64,000 nt of DNA from Salinarimonas sp052380005 (lineage in GTDB: Bacteria; Pseudomonadota; Alphaproteobacteria; Rhizobiales; Beijerinckiaceae), in NCBI GenBank assembly GCA_052380005.1, contig JBQTCJ010000008.1; one strand, given 5' to 3'. A program made the position numbers and the translations under genes. This document shows, piece after piece, positions 19,450-28,690 of this stretch. How positions within the stretch are numbered: position 1 is the first letter of the stretch; the number at the start of each line of letters is the position of its first letter. The notes below the pieces were generated by a model that saw nothing but the letters and a program-made list of their open reading frames with translations, did no database searches and was not told the DNA's origin.

Positions 19450-20232
19450 TCAGCCCTCGCCGTCGCCGCTCCCCTTGCGCCCGAGGAACGCCTCCATGCG
19501 CGCCTTCGCCTCGCCGTCGGTCTGGACGAAGGCGGCCGCGAGCGCTTCCGTGTAGAGCCCCGCCGACTGGGGCATGTCGGCGATCTCCTCGAGGGCGCCG
19601 ATGATCATCTGGTTGGAGAGCGGCGCGTTCGTCGCGATCTCGGCTGCGAGCGCCAGTGCCTCGGCGAGGCTCCCGCCCGGGGCGCTGAGGCGGTGGACGA
19701 GCCCGATGCGCAGGGCCTCCTCCGCCTCCACCTCGCGCCCGGTGAGCATCATCTCCGCGAGCCGGCTCGCGCCGACGAGGCGCCCGACCCGCACGGAGGC
19801 GCCGCCGCCGACGAAGATGCCGCGGCGCGCCTCGGGCAGGCTGAAGCGGGCGGACGGATCGGCGATGCGCACGTGCGCCACCGCCGCGAGCTCGAGCCCC
19901 GCGCCGATCACCGAGCCCTGGAGCGCGGCGACGACGGGCAGGCGCCCGGCGCGCACCGCCTGCGTCGCGCGGTGCCACAGCCGCGAGACGGCCATCACGT
20001 CGGCGGGCGTGCGCGCACGATGCTCGGCGAGGTCGAGCCCCGCGCTGAAATGGTCGCCCTGCGCCGCCAGCACCGCCGCCCGCCACGCCGCCGGCGGGTC
20101 CGCGAAGAGCGCGCAGATCTCCCGAATCATCTCGGTGCAGATGGCGTTGCGCTTGGCCGGACGCGACAGCGTCACCACCCCGACGGCGCCCTGCGTCGCG
20201 ATCCCGATCTCGGGGCTTCGAGAGGCCGTCAT
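19450..20232 (-). CDS. Enoyl-CoA hydratase/isomerase family protein
   Basis: A 260-residue crotonase-fold enzyme, cytoplasmic. The oxyanion-hole regions are visible: NAICTEMIREI with GDHFSAGLDLAEH, then LQGSVIGAGLELAAVAHVRI. The position of the catalytic glutamate is PEARRGIFVGGGAS, where the first catalytic Glu of hydratases is replaced by the second-Glu context, so it may be a hydratase with altered chemistry. It is divergent from the thiolase/CoA-ligase operon and probably serves the same acyl-CoA pathway. Confidence 0.87.
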   Translation of the reverse strand: MTASRSPEIGIATQGAVGVVTLSRPAKRNAICTEMIREICALFADPPAAWRAAVLAAQGDHFSAGLDLAEHRARTPADVMAVSRLWHRATQAVRAGRLPVVAALQGSVIGAGLELAAVAHVRIADPSARFSLPEARRGIFVGGGASVRVGRLVGASRLAEMMLTGREVEAEEALRIGLVHRLSAPGGSLAEALALAAEIATNAPLSNQMIIGALEEIADMPQSAGLYTEALAAAFVQTDGEAKARMEAFLGRKGSGDGEG

Positions 20233-20285
20233 GCGCTTCCCCCATTGCTACACACCCTGTGAAGTAACCGGTCGAGGGTGGCCGC

Positions 20286-20361
20286 TGTCAACGCGGTCCC
20301 GATTGGGCGCGAAGCCAACGCGCCATTGGCCGTTGACGCATGCGCAGCGCTGCGCGAATCT
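20286..20361. promoter_or_regulatory. Divergent promoters with a 14-bp palindrome
   Basis: Plus strand: TTGACG (20333-20338), a 17-nt spacer and GAATCT (20356-20361). The perfect palindrome GCGCAGCGCTGCGC (20342-20355) lies inside that spacer, an ideal operator position. Minus strand: TTGACA (complement of 20286-20291) with TTACTT about 18 nt on. The TetR gene at 26488 is the obvious candidate repressor, but that is inferred. Confidence 0.5.
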
Positions 20362-20411
20362 TCGACACAAATGTAAGTATCCCGGATCGAAGCCGGGAAT
20401 GGAGGCGTCGC

Positions 20412-21626
20412 ATGGCCGAACCCGTCGTGGCCATCCCCTACGGTGGCTACTGGTCCAGCCCCTTCGTGAAGTGGCAGGGCGCGCTCGCGGGGCACCACGC
20501 GCTCCGGCTCGCGGCCCGCACGGCGCGCGACGTGCTCGCGGCGCGCGGGATCCCGCTCGAGGCGATCGACCACGGCGTGCTGGGCACCACCGTGCCGCAG
20601 CGCGGCGCGTTCTACGGGCTTCCGTGGGTGATGGGGATGATCGGTGCCGAGCGCGTCGCCGGCCCCACGCTGGCGCAGGCCTGCGCCACGGGGGTGCGCA
20701 TCCTCGCCTCGGCCTCCGACGAGATCGCGGCGGGTCGCGCGACCTGCGCGCTGGCGATCGCCGCGGACCGCGTCTCCAACGGGCCGCACCTGCTCTATCC
20801 CGACCCGCGAGCCCCCGGCGGCGCGGGCGCGCACGAGCACTGGGTGCTCGACAATTTCGAGCGCGACCCCTTCGCGGGCTGCGCCATGGTCGACACCGCC
20901 GAGAACGTGGCGCGGCGGCTCGGGGCGACGCGCGAGGAGCAGCACGAGGTCGTGCTCTTACGCGCCGAGCAGTATGCCCAGGCGCTCGCCGACGATCGCG
21001 CCTTCCAGCGCCGCTTCATGCCGCTGCCCTTCGCCGTGCCCGACCGCCGCTTCGAGGGTGTCGCCGAGACGCTCGACGGGGATTCGGGCATCTACCCGAC
21101 GAGCGCGGAGAAGCTCGCGCGCCTCGCCCCGGTGCGCGAGGGCGGCACGGTGACGCTCGGCGCCCAGACGCATCCCGCCGACGGCAACGCCGGCATGATC
21201 GTCACGACGCCCGAGCGGGCGCGGGACCTCTCGCGTCGCCCGGAGATCGCCATCACCCCTCTCGCCTTCGGCCAGTCCCGCGAGGAGCGCGGCTTCATGC
21301 CGGCCGCCCCGATCGCCGCCGCGCGGCAGGCGCTGGAGCGGGCGGGGCTGCGGATCGAGCAGGTGGATGCGATCAAGTCTCACAACCCGTTCGCGATAAA
21401 CGATCTCGCCTTCGCCCGCGCTTTCGGCATAGACTGGCGCCGCATGAACGCGTTCGGCTCCTCGCTGATCTACGGCCATCCCCAGGCGCCCACGGCGCTG
21501 CGGGGCGTGATCGAGCTGATCGAGGAGCTCGTCGAGCGGGGAGGGGGCATGGGCCTGTTCCAGGGATGTGCCGCGGGCGACAGCGCGATGGCGGTCGTCC
21601 TGCGCGTGGAGGACCGCCGGGCATGA
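20412..21626 (+). CDS. Thiolase family protein (acetyl-CoA acetyltransferase-like)
   Basis: A 404-residue thiolase-fold enzyme that makes or breaks beta-ketoacyl-CoA. The nucleophile is in AQACATGVRI (Cys about 92), the catalytic His in SSLIYGHPQAPTALR (about 355) and the second Cys in FQGCAAGDSAMAV (about 386). The usual NEAFA motif is KSHNPFA. GGAGG lies before the ATG. The stop overlaps the ligase start (ATGA), giving a coupled pair for degrading or activating an acyl substrate. Confidence 0.88.
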   Translation: MAEPVVAIPYGGYWSSPFVKWQGALAGHHALRLAARTARDVLAARGIPLEAIDHGVLGTTVPQRGAFYGLPWVMGMIGAERVAGPTLAQACATGVRILASASDEIAAGRATCALAIAADRVSNGPHLLYPDPRAPGGAGAHEHWVLDNFERDPFAGCAMVDTAENVARRLGATREEQHEVVLLRAEQYAQALADDRAFQRRFMPLPFAVPDRRFEGVAETLDGDSGIYPTSAEKLARLAPVREGGTVTLGAQTHPADGNAGMIVTTPERARDLSRRPEIAITPLAFGQSREERGFMPAAPIAAARQALERAGLRIEQVDAIKSHNPFAINDLAFARAFGIDWRRMNAFGSSLIYGHPQAPTALRGVIELIEELVERGGGMGLFQGCAAGDSAMAVVLRVEDRRA

Positions 21627-23143
21627 CGCTGCCGCGGATCCACCCGACCGTCGTGCACATGCTCGCCGACGCGGCGGCCGTGGCGCCCGGGCGCGAGGCG
21701 CTGGTCTGCGGCGACGAGCGGGTCTCCTACGCCGCCTATGCCGGCGCCGCCGAAGGCCTCGCGCGCGAGCTGCGGGACGCCGGCGCCGCCGGCGAGCGCG
21801 TCGCGATCCTCATGCCGAACAGCGTCGATTTCCCGGTCGCGCTGATGGCCGCCTTCGCCGCCGGCGCGCAGGCGACGCCGCTCAACCCCGCCTACACGGT
21901 CCACGAGCTGCGCCCGATCCTCGCCGACGCCGCGCCCCGCCTGATCCTCGCCGCGCCGGACGTCGCGGAGCGGATCGCACCTTCGTGCGCCGAGCTCGGC
22001 CTGCCGGAGCCGACACCCGTCGGGCCGGGCGCACGGCGGCTCCACGCCATCGCCGGCGACCCGGCGCGGCTGCCGCTGCCGGACCCGGACACGCTCGGCC
22101 TGCTGCAATACACCGGCGGCACGACGGGCGTCCCGAAGGGCGTCGACCTCGTTCACCGCGCTCTCGCGATCAACGTCTCCCAGCGCGAGGCGATCGTGCC
22201 CACGACGCCGGACGCCGAGCGGGCGCTCGTGATCACGCCGCTCTATCACGCCTACGCCATGGCGATGGGGCTGATGCTCGCGCTCTGGGCCCGGGGCACG
22301 ATGGTCCTCCTGACGCGCTACTCGCCCGAGGCGACGCTTTCGCTCATCGAGGCGGAGCGCATCACCTTCCTCGCCGGCAGCCCGACGATCTACCACGGTC
22401 TCCTCGCCGCGCCGCGGGCGGCGCACACGGACTTCTCGACGCTGTCGCTGTGCTTCTCGGGAGCCTCCGCCCTGCCGGAGGCGACGCTGACGCGCTGGAT
22501 GGCGCTCACCGGCGCCTCGCTGTGCGAGGGCTACGGGCAGACGGAGGGCGGCCCCGTCCTCGCGGCGAACCCGAGGGCGGGTCCGCACGTGACCGGATCG
22601 GTCGGCGTGCCGCTCCCCGAGACCGAGATCGAGATCGTCGATCCGGCGACGGGGGAGGGGCCGCTCGCGCCCGGCGAGCCGGGCGAGATCCGCGCGCGCG
22701 GGCCGCAGATCATGCGCGGCTACCGCAATCGCCCCGAGGAGACCGCCGAGGCGCTGCGCGACGGCTGGCTGCACACCGGCGACATCGGCGTGCTGCGGCC
22801 CGACGGCATCCTCGAGATCCGCGACCGCAAGAAGGACATGGCGATCGTCTCGGGCTTCAACGTCTACCCGCGAGAGATCGAGGAGGCGCTCCTCGCCCAT
22901 CCCGCGGTGGCGGAGGCCGCCGCCTTCGCCGTGCCGGACGCGCGCAAGGGGGAGGTCATCCACGCCCGCGTCGTGGCGTCGGGCACGGACGTCGCCGCGC
23001 TGGAGGCGCATCTCGCGGAGCGCCTCGCCCGCTACAAACTGCCGGCCGTGCTCGCGCTCGTGCCGGCGATCCCCAAGACCGCGATCGGCAAGATCGACAA
23101 GGCCATGCTGAAGGCCGACGTCGCGGCCCGGCGCGCCTCGTGA
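21623..23143 (+). CDS. AMP-dependent acyl/aryl-CoA ligase
   Basis: A 506-residue adenylate-forming enzyme (4-coumarate/fatty-acyl-CoA ligase type). It activates a carboxylic acid as acyl-AMP and then as the CoA thioester. The P-loop YTGGTTGVPKG is near residue 165, EGYGQTEGG is the A5 motif, GWLHTGDIG the A7 motif, and KTAIGKIDK carries the catalytic lysine. It is coupled to the thiolase by ATGA. The TRAP transporter that follows 90 nt later may import its substrate. Confidence 0.93.
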   Translation: MTLPRIHPTVVHMLADAAAVAPGREALVCGDERVSYAAYAGAAEGLARELRDAGAAGERVAILMPNSVDFPVALMAAFAAGAQATPLNPAYTVHELRPILADAAPRLILAAPDVAERIAPSCAELGLPEPTPVGPGARRLHAIAGDPARLPLPDPDTLGLLQYTGGTTGVPKGVDLVHRALAINVSQREAIVPTTPDAERALVITPLYHAYAMAMGLMLALWARGTMVLLTRYSPEATLSLIEAERITFLAGSPTIYHGLLAAPRAAHTDFSTLSLCFSGASALPEATLTRWMALTGASLCEGYGQTEGGPVLAANPRAGPHVTGSVGVPLPETEIEIVDPATGEGPLAPGEPGEIRARGPQIMRGYRNRPEETAEALRDGWLHTGDIGVLRPDGILEIRDRKKDMAIVSGFNVYPREIEEALLAHPAVAEAAAFAVPDARKGEVIHARVVASGTDVAALEAHLAERLARYKLPAVLALVPAIPKTAIGKIDKAMLKADVAARRAS

Positions 23144-23234
23144 CCTCCGTCGAGGCCCAACGGCTCGAACCTGGGGCCGGCACCTCGAGAAGAGCTCTTC
23201 GATACCAGTCGAGAAAATGGAAAGGGACAAGGGA

Positions 23235-24200
23235 ATGCACCGTCGCTCGCTCCTCCTCGCGGCCGCGCTCGCCGCCCTCGCCGCCGCCGCGCCCGCAGCG
23301 GCCCAGGACAAGACCCTGCGGGTCGGGACCTTCCTCGCGCCGCAGGGCGTGTGGCACGGCCCGATCGCGCACCTGATCGAGACGGTCAACGCCAAGGACG
23401 TGGGCCTCACCCTCGAGCTCGTGGCCGATCCGTCCTCGGTGAGCCCCTTCCAGCTCGGCAACGCGGTGCAGAGCGGCGTGGTCGACATGGCCTACATCTC
23501 GGGCTCGTTCTACACGACGCTCGTCCCCGAGGCGGACGCCAACAAGCTGTTCAACATCCCGGTCCAGGAGCTGCGCGAGAACGGCGCCATGGAGCTGATG
23601 GACGAGATCCACCGCGAGCGGATGGGCGCGGTGTTCCTCGGCAAGCTCGGCGACGGCATCCAGTATCACCTCTACACGGCCAAGCCCCTCGAGGCGCCGG
23701 ACATGGCCGGCTGGAACATGCGCGGCACCCCGCTCTACCGCCCCTTCCTCACCGCGCTCGGCGCGAACGTCGTGCAGATGCAGGGCTCCGAGGTGTACGC
23801 GGCGATGGAGGGCGGCGTCATCGACGGCTATCCCTGGCCGCTGTGGGGCATCGGCGACATCGGCCTGCTGGAGGTGACGAAGTACCGGGTGGAGCCGGGC
23901 TTCTACAACGCCGAGATCAGCGTGCTGATGAACGAGAATTCCTGGAACGGCCTCACCGACGAGCAGCGGGCGGCGCTCACCGAGGCGATGATCGAGACCG
24001 AGGAGTGGTTCATCGACTACCGCAACGAGGTGGACGCGGCGCAGCGCGCCCTCCAGGACGAGGCCGGAATCGAGGCGATCACCTTCTCCGAGGAGGAGAA
24101 CGCCCGCATGATCCAGACGGCCGACGACGCCGCCTGGGCCGTCGTCATGCAGAACTCGCCGCAATACGGCGAGCGGATCAAGGAACTGACCTACCGCTGA
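23235..24200 (+). CDS. TRAP transporter substrate-binding protein, second system
   Basis: A 321-residue periplasmic receptor (DctP family). It has a signal peptide MHRRSLLLAAALAALAAAAP with cleavage after AAAQ. The receptor-like pattern is QLGNAVQSGVVDMAYISGSF and APDMAGWNMRGTPLYRPFLT, which holds the conserved Arg. ATG 23235 is preferred to 23217 because AAGGGA is well placed. The stop codon lies in a CGCTGA hexamer array. It follows the CoA-ligase gene, so the ligand may be an aromatic or aliphatic acid. Confidence 0.9.
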   Translation: MHRRSLLLAAALAALAAAAPAAAQDKTLRVGTFLAPQGVWHGPIAHLIETVNAKDVGLTLELVADPSSVSPFQLGNAVQSGVVDMAYISGSFYTTLVPEADANKLFNIPVQELRENGAMELMDEIHRERMGAVFLGKLGDGIQYHLYTAKPLEAPDMAGWNMRGTPLYRPFLTALGANVVQMQGSEVYAAMEGGVIDGYPWPLWGIGDIGLLEVTKYRVEPGFYNAEISVLMNENSWNGLTDEQRAALTEAMIETEEWFIDYRNEVDAAQRALQDEAGIEAITFSEEENARMIQTADDAAWAVVMQNSPQYGERIKELTYR

Positions 24201-24224
24201 CGCTGACGCTGACGCTGACGCTGA
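24195..24224 (+). repeat. Hexanucleotide repeat (CGCTGA)5 at the dctP stop codon
   Basis: Five perfect copies of CGCTGA. The first supplies the stop codon of the receptor gene, and every later copy holds another in-frame TGA. It fills most of the 40-nt gap before the DctQ gene. Confidence 0.9.
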
Positions 24225-24240
24225 CGAAGGGGCGAAGGGG

Positions 24241-24771
24241 ATGACGGCGCTCAGGCTGCTCGATCGCGGGGTTGGGCTCGTGATCGAGGCGTTCGGCCTC
24301 GTCGCGGGTGCCGTCATCGCCTTCATGGCTCTCGCGATCAGCGCCGAGGTCCTGGTGCGGGCGCTCGGGCTGCCGGCCTTCGGCTGGACGCTCGAGCTCT
24401 CCGAGTACGGGCTCCTCGTCGTCGGCTTCCTCGGCGCGCCGTGGGTGCTGCGCCATTCCGACCACATCCGCGTCGACGTGGTGCTGCGCTCCGCCTCGCC
24501 GCGCGGGCGCCACTGGATGCTGCTTCTCGCGAACGGGATCTCGGCGCTCGCGTGCTTCGTGCTCGCCTGGTACGCGACGGTCGCGGCGGCGGAGGCCCAG
24601 GCGCGCGGCGCGCTGCTGTTCAAGCACCTCGTCATCCCGCAATGGTGGATCCTCGCGATCCTGCCGGTCGGCGTCGCGCTGCTCGGCTTCGAGTTCGTGG
24701 CGCGCATCGCCCGGCGCCTCGCCGGGCGCCCGCCGCCGCAGGAGGACGAGCTGGGGGAGGCGGTGCTGTGA
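24241..24771 (+). CDS. TRAP transporter small permease, second system
   Basis: A 176-residue, four-helix DctQ protein (FGWTLELSEYGLLVVGFLG; LRHSDHIRVDVVLR). The gene ends in GTGA, where the last bases start the DctM gene, so the two permease subunits are translationally coupled. Confidence 0.9.
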   Translation: MTALRLLDRGVGLVIEAFGLVAGAVIAFMALAISAEVLVRALGLPAFGWTLELSEYGLLVVGFLGAPWVLRHSDHIRVDVVLRSASPRGRHWMLLLANGISALACFVLAWYATVAAAEAQARGALLFKHLVIPQWWILAILPVGVALLGFEFVARIARRLAGRPPPQEDELGEAVL

Positions 24772-26090
24772 GCGGGCTCTCCTGGGAGGTCGTGCTCGGG
24801 CTGATGGGAGGCGGGCTCGTCGCGCTGATGGGGCTCGGCGTCCCCGTCGCCTTCGCCTTCCTCGCCGTCAACCTCGTCGGTGCCTGGTTCATCCTCGGCG
24901 GCGAGGCGGGGCTGAAGCTGCTCGCCATGAACGCGACGGAGGCGGTGGGCTCCTTCGCGCTCGTGCCGATCCCGCTCTTCATCCTGATGGGCGAGCTCCT
25001 GCTCCATACCGGGCTCGCCACCCGCGCGATCGCCGCGATCGAGAAGCTGATCGCGGGCGTGCCGGGGCGGCTCTCCCTCGTCGCCGTGACGAGCGGCGCG
25101 GTGTTCGCCTCGCTGTCGGGCTCGACCATCGCCAACACGGCGGTGCTCGGTCGCGTGCTGCTGCCGGACATGCACCGCATGGGCTATCACCCCGTGCTCT
25201 CGCTCGGGCCGATCCTCGCGGTGGGCGGCATCGCCATGCTGATCCCGCCGTCCGCGCTCGCCGTCCTGTTCGGCTCGCTCGCGGGGATCTCGATCTCGGG
25301 GCTGCTGCTGGCGGGCATCGTGCCCGGGCTGATGCTGGCGGCGCTCTACTTCCTCTTCATCGTCGCCGCCGTGCGCGTCTCGCCCGGCCTCGCGCCGCCG
25401 GACCCGGTGGAGCGGCTGCCGCTGCGCGCCCGGGCCAAGCCTTTCCTCGTGTACGTCGTGCCGTTGATGGGGATCGTCGTCGTCGTCGTCGGGTCGATCC
25501 TGGCGGGCGTGGCGACACCGACCGAATCGGCGGCGCTCGGCTCGATCGCGACCCTCGTCGCCGCGGCCGCCTACCGCGCGCTCGACTGGAACGCCCTGCG
25601 CGCGGCCCTGCTCGGGACCGCGCGGACCTCGGCGCTGATCCTCATCATCATCTCGGGCTCGATCACCTTCTCGCAGATCCTGTCGTTCTCCGGGGCGAGC
25701 CGGCAGCTCATCGGGATCGTCACGGACATGGGGCTCGAGCCCCTCGTGCTCGTCGCCGCGATGCTCGTGCTCGCGCTGCTGCTCGGCATGCTGATGGACC
25801 AGGTCAGCATCATGCTGATCACGCTGCCGTTCTTCATGCCGCTCGTGAACCAGGCCGGCGTCGACCCGATCTGGTTCGGCGTGATGATGCTCGTCGCTCT
25901 CGAGATCGGCCTGATCACGCCGCCCTTCGGGCTCCTCCTCTACATCATGCAGTCGGTGGCGCCCAAGGGCGTCGGCATGCGCGCGATCCTGGGGGGAATC
26001 ATGCCGTATCTCGGGCTCGAGCTCGTGGGGCTCGCGCTGCTCTTCGCCTTTCCCGCGATCGCCCTCTGGCTGCCGGGCCTGCTGCGATGA
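24768..26090 (+). CDS. TRAP transporter large permease, second system
   Basis: A 440-residue DctM protein with about 12 helices. Family sequences include FALVPIPLFILMGELLLHTG, FASLSGSTIANTAVLGRVLL and GGIAMLIPPSALAVLFGSLA. Start GTG 24768 overlaps the DctQ stop. It is the last gene of the thiolase-ligase-TRAP series before the TetR regulator. Confidence 0.93.
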   Translation: MSGLSWEVVLGLMGGGLVALMGLGVPVAFAFLAVNLVGAWFILGGEAGLKLLAMNATEAVGSFALVPIPLFILMGELLLHTGLATRAIAAIEKLIAGVPGRLSLVAVTSGAVFASLSGSTIANTAVLGRVLLPDMHRMGYHPVLSLGPILAVGGIAMLIPPSALAVLFGSLAGISISGLLLAGIVPGLMLAALYFLFIVAAVRVSPGLAPPDPVERLPLRARAKPFLVYVVPLMGIVVVVVGSILAGVATPTESAALGSIATLVAAAAYRALDWNALRAALLGTARTSALILIIISGSITFSQILSFSGASRQLIGIVTDMGLEPLVLVAAMLVLALLLGMLMDQVSIMLITLPFFMPLVNQAGVDPIWFGVMMLVALEIGLITPPFGLLLYIMQSVAPKGVGMRAILGGIMPYLGLELVGLALLFAFPAIALWLPGLLR

Positions 26091-26487
26091 GGCGGACGGC
26101 CGCCTCCGCGGTGCGACGGCACGCAGGCGCTACCGAGCCGCGCGGCGCCGCCCGCGGCTTCGCGCCTAGCGGGTGGGCGCGTCACGTCACCTCCGCCTTG
26201 TCGGCTGCGCCTCGGAGGCACCGGTTGCGATCGCTGCGGCCGCGCTCTACAAATCCAGGGCCTACACGGACGAATGCGACGCCGCGGGTCCACGGTCTCG
26301 AGCCCGCCGTCGCAGGACCGATCACGGAGGAATTCGACGGCGTGACGCGGATCGTGCATCATCTCGGCCGGACGTCGGCGGCTGGGCAGGACCCGGTGGC
26401 GGGCGTGCCCGCGGGTCGGGCCGGCGGTCTCGCGGTTGGGACGGCATCGGCGCGCGTGGCGGCGCGTCGCCCGACGGAGCCCGCTCG
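26091..26487. other. Intergenic region before the TetR gene
   Basis: About 400 nt with no gene I can support. A GGAGGA at 26326-26331 precedes a GTG at 26342 that opens a 49-codon frame overlapping the TetR start; composition alone does not support it as coding. No clear promoter or hairpin with a T-run was found. Confidence 0.4.
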
Positions 26488-27171
26488 ATGAGCCCTGCGA
26501 AACCCCGCGCGACCCGCACGCGCCTCAAGCCGCCGCGGCGCGACGGCGAGCGCCGCACAGCGATCGTGCGTCGCGCGACCGAGATCTTCAAGGCCAAGGG
26601 CTTCGCCCACACGACGATCGAGGACATCGCCGAGGCGGTGGGCGTCACCCGCGAGGCGATCTACTACTACTTCCGCGACAAGGCGGAGATCCTCATCGAG
26701 ATCATCAAGCCCGAGAGCGACTACCTCGTCTGGGGCCTGGAGCGCATCCTCGCGCACGACGTCTGCTCGCGCGAGAAGCTCGTCATGGCGGTGGAGAGCC
26801 ACATGATGCGCTTCAACCCGAACTACCTCGAGATGGCCATCGCCGTGCGCGAGCTCAACGGCACGACGCGCGACCCCCGGATCTCCGCCCTGCGCCAGAC
26901 CTGGCGCCGCTACACGGCGCTGTGGGTGTCGCTGATCGAGGAGGGGCAACGCACGGGGACCCTGGAGCGCGACCTCGACCCCAAGCTCGTCGCCTTCGCC
27001 GTTCTCGGCATGCTGAACTCGGCCTCGAGCTGGTTCGACCCGTCGCGCGGCTCGAGCGCCGAGCTGACCCGCACCTTCGTGCGGATCGCCGCGACCGGCG
27101 TGCTCTCGGACCCCAACCGCGCGCGGCGCGACATGGACGAGGCGCTGGCGCGCGCCGAGGCCGACGCCTGA
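26488..27171 (+). CDS. TetR/AcrR family transcriptional regulator
   Basis: A 227-residue repressor-type regulator. The N-terminal helix-turn-helix reads TTIEDIAEAVGVTREAIYYY followed by FRDKAEIL, after a 20-residue basic tail. The C-terminal ligand domain includes FNPNYLEMAIAVRELNGTTR and resembles acyl-CoA-responsive TetR regulators of fatty-acid and aromatic catabolism. Position next to the thiolase/ligase/TRAP genes suggests it controls them, with an acyl-CoA as inducer (inference). Confidence 0.9.
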   Translation: MSPAKPRATRTRLKPPRRDGERRTAIVRRATEIFKAKGFAHTTIEDIAEAVGVTREAIYYYFRDKAEILIEIIKPESDYLVWGLERILAHDVCSREKLVMAVESHMMRFNPNYLEMAIAVRELNGTTRDPRISALRQTWRRYTALWVSLIEEGQRTGTLERDLDPKLVAFAVLGMLNSASSWFDPSRGSSAELTRTFVRIAATGVLSDPNRARRDMDEALARAEADA

Positions 27172-27424
27172 AGCGGCGCGCCCGCCCGTGCGCGGGTGCG
27201 CGACCCGGGCGTGCGCATCCGCCCGCCGGCGGTCGTCTGCAAGCAAGACCCGCGCCGGACGTCGCCCGATCCGCGCACGCTCTGGAGCCCAAGCGCGGCG
27301 ATGGTCGCGGCCCGGGCGGCGACCTATCCTGATGATGCGACACGCTGCTCGATGCACAGCCGGGGATGGCGCGTGCGTCGTGCGGATGGCCGGACGAACT
27401 GCAGACGAACCTTCGGAGACGACC

Positions 27425-27934
27425 ATGGACGCTGCCGCACTGCGCGCCCTCCAAGCCCCGATCAAGCAGAAGTACCGTGAGGCGCCGCAATCATCGATCG
27501 TTACGATGAAGGCGCAGGGAACGCTCGATTCGGAAGCCGTCGCCTGCAAGGTCGAGACGGCCCGCGCCGTCGCCGTCGCCGGCCTGCACAAGGCCGCCGG
27601 CGGCACGGGGGCGGACCTGTGCTCCGGCGACATGCTGCTCGAGGCGCTCGTCGCCTGTGCCGGCGTCACGCTCAAGGCGGTGGCGACCGCCCTCGAGATC
27701 CCGGTGCGTTCCGGCGTCGTGCACGCCGAGGGCGATCTCGACTTCCGCGGCACGCTCGGCGTCGACCGGGAGGCGCCGGTGGGCTTCAAGGCGATCCGCC
27801 TGTCCTTCGAGATCGACGCGGATGCGAGCGAGGAGCAGCTCGCGCGCCTGCTCTCCCTGACGGAGCGCTACTGCGTGGTCTTCCAGACCCTCAACGCCAA
27901 GCCGGACCTCTCGGCGACCCTCGCGCGCGCCTGA
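27425..27934 (+). CDS. OsmC family peroxiredoxin-like protein
   Basis: A 169-residue OsmC/Ohr-fold protein. The two redox cysteines are in LEALVACAGVTLKAVA (about residue 78) and TERYCVVFQTL (about 149), as needed for thiol-dependent peroxide reduction. GGAGA precedes the ATG. It stands alone between the TetR and MBL genes. Confidence 0.88.
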   Translation: MDAAALRALQAPIKQKYREAPQSSIVTMKAQGTLDSEAVACKVETARAVAVAGLHKAAGGTGADLCSGDMLLEALVACAGVTLKAVATALEIPVRSGVVHAEGDLDFRGTLGVDREAPVGFKAIRLSFEIDADASEEQLARLLSLTERYCVVFQTLNAKPDLSATLARA

Positions 27935-28033
27935 TCGCGCGCCGCCGCGTGCGCCGCGCATCGGGGCCGGGGGTGGAAACGCCCGGCCCGTCGTGCGAGA
28001 AAGCGGCATCGCGGGGGCGAGCGGGGGAGACCC

Positions 28034-28690
28034 ATGGCCGAACAGGAACCGAGGCTCGGCGCGGCGATCGTGCCGGTGACGCCGTTCCAGCAGAACTGCT
28101 CCGTGCTCTTCGCCCGCGACACGATGCGCGGCGTGGTCGTCGACCCTGGCGGGGACGTGCCGCGCATCCTCGAGGCGATCCGCCAGACGGGCGTGACGAT
28201 CGAGGCGATCCTGATCACCCACGGCCACGTCGACCACGTCAGCGGCGTCGAGGAGCTGCGCGACGCGCTGAAGGTGCCGGTGATCGGCCCGCATCCGGCG
28301 GACGCCATGTTCATGGACGAATCCCTCACGGCGACGTCCCAGGCCTACGGCCTGCCGCCGGCGCGGCCGGTGCGCGTCGACCGCTGGCTCGACGAGGGCG
28401 ACACGGTGGACGTCGGCGGCATCGTCTTCGACGTGCTGCACACGCCCGGGCATTCGCCCGGCAGCATCACCTACGTCTCGAAGGCCGACCGCTTCGCGCT
28501 CGTGGGCGACGTCGTCTTCGCCGGCTCGATCGGCCGTACCGACCTGCCCGGCGGCGACCACGAGCAGCTGATCGAGACGATCCGCACGAAGCTCCTGCCG
28601 CTGGGCGACGACGTCGCCTTCCTGTGCGGCCACGGCCCGATGTCCACGCTCGGCCAGGAGCGGCAGACGAACCCGTTCCTCGTCGGATGA
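28034..28690 (+). CDS. MBL-fold metallo-hydrolase (YcbL/glyoxalase II-like)
   Basis: A 218-residue zinc hydrolase. The metal motif HGHVDHVSG is at about residues 57-65, followed by HTPGHSPGSITYV and the late CGHGPMSTLGQER. This short single-domain form is closest to YcbL-type glyoxalase II-like enzymes that hydrolyse thioesters such as S-lactoylglutathione. It overlaps the next gene by ATGA. Confidence 0.87.
   Translation: MAEQEPRLGAAIVPVTPFQQNCSVLFARDTMRGVVVDPGGDVPRILEAIRQTGVTIEAILITHGHVDHVSGVEELRDALKVPVIGPHPADAMFMDESLTATSQAYGLPPARPVRVDRWLDEGDTVDVGGIVFDVLHTPGHSPGSITYVSKADRFALVGDVVFAGSIGRTDLPGGDHEQLIETIRTKLLPLGDDVAFLCGHGPMSTLGQERQTNPFLVG

Noticed and set aside
26342..26491. Possible 49-codon gene with a GGAGGA ribosome site overlapping the TetR start
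   Set aside because: No recognisable domain and composition is not clearly coding; noted only as a weak possibility.
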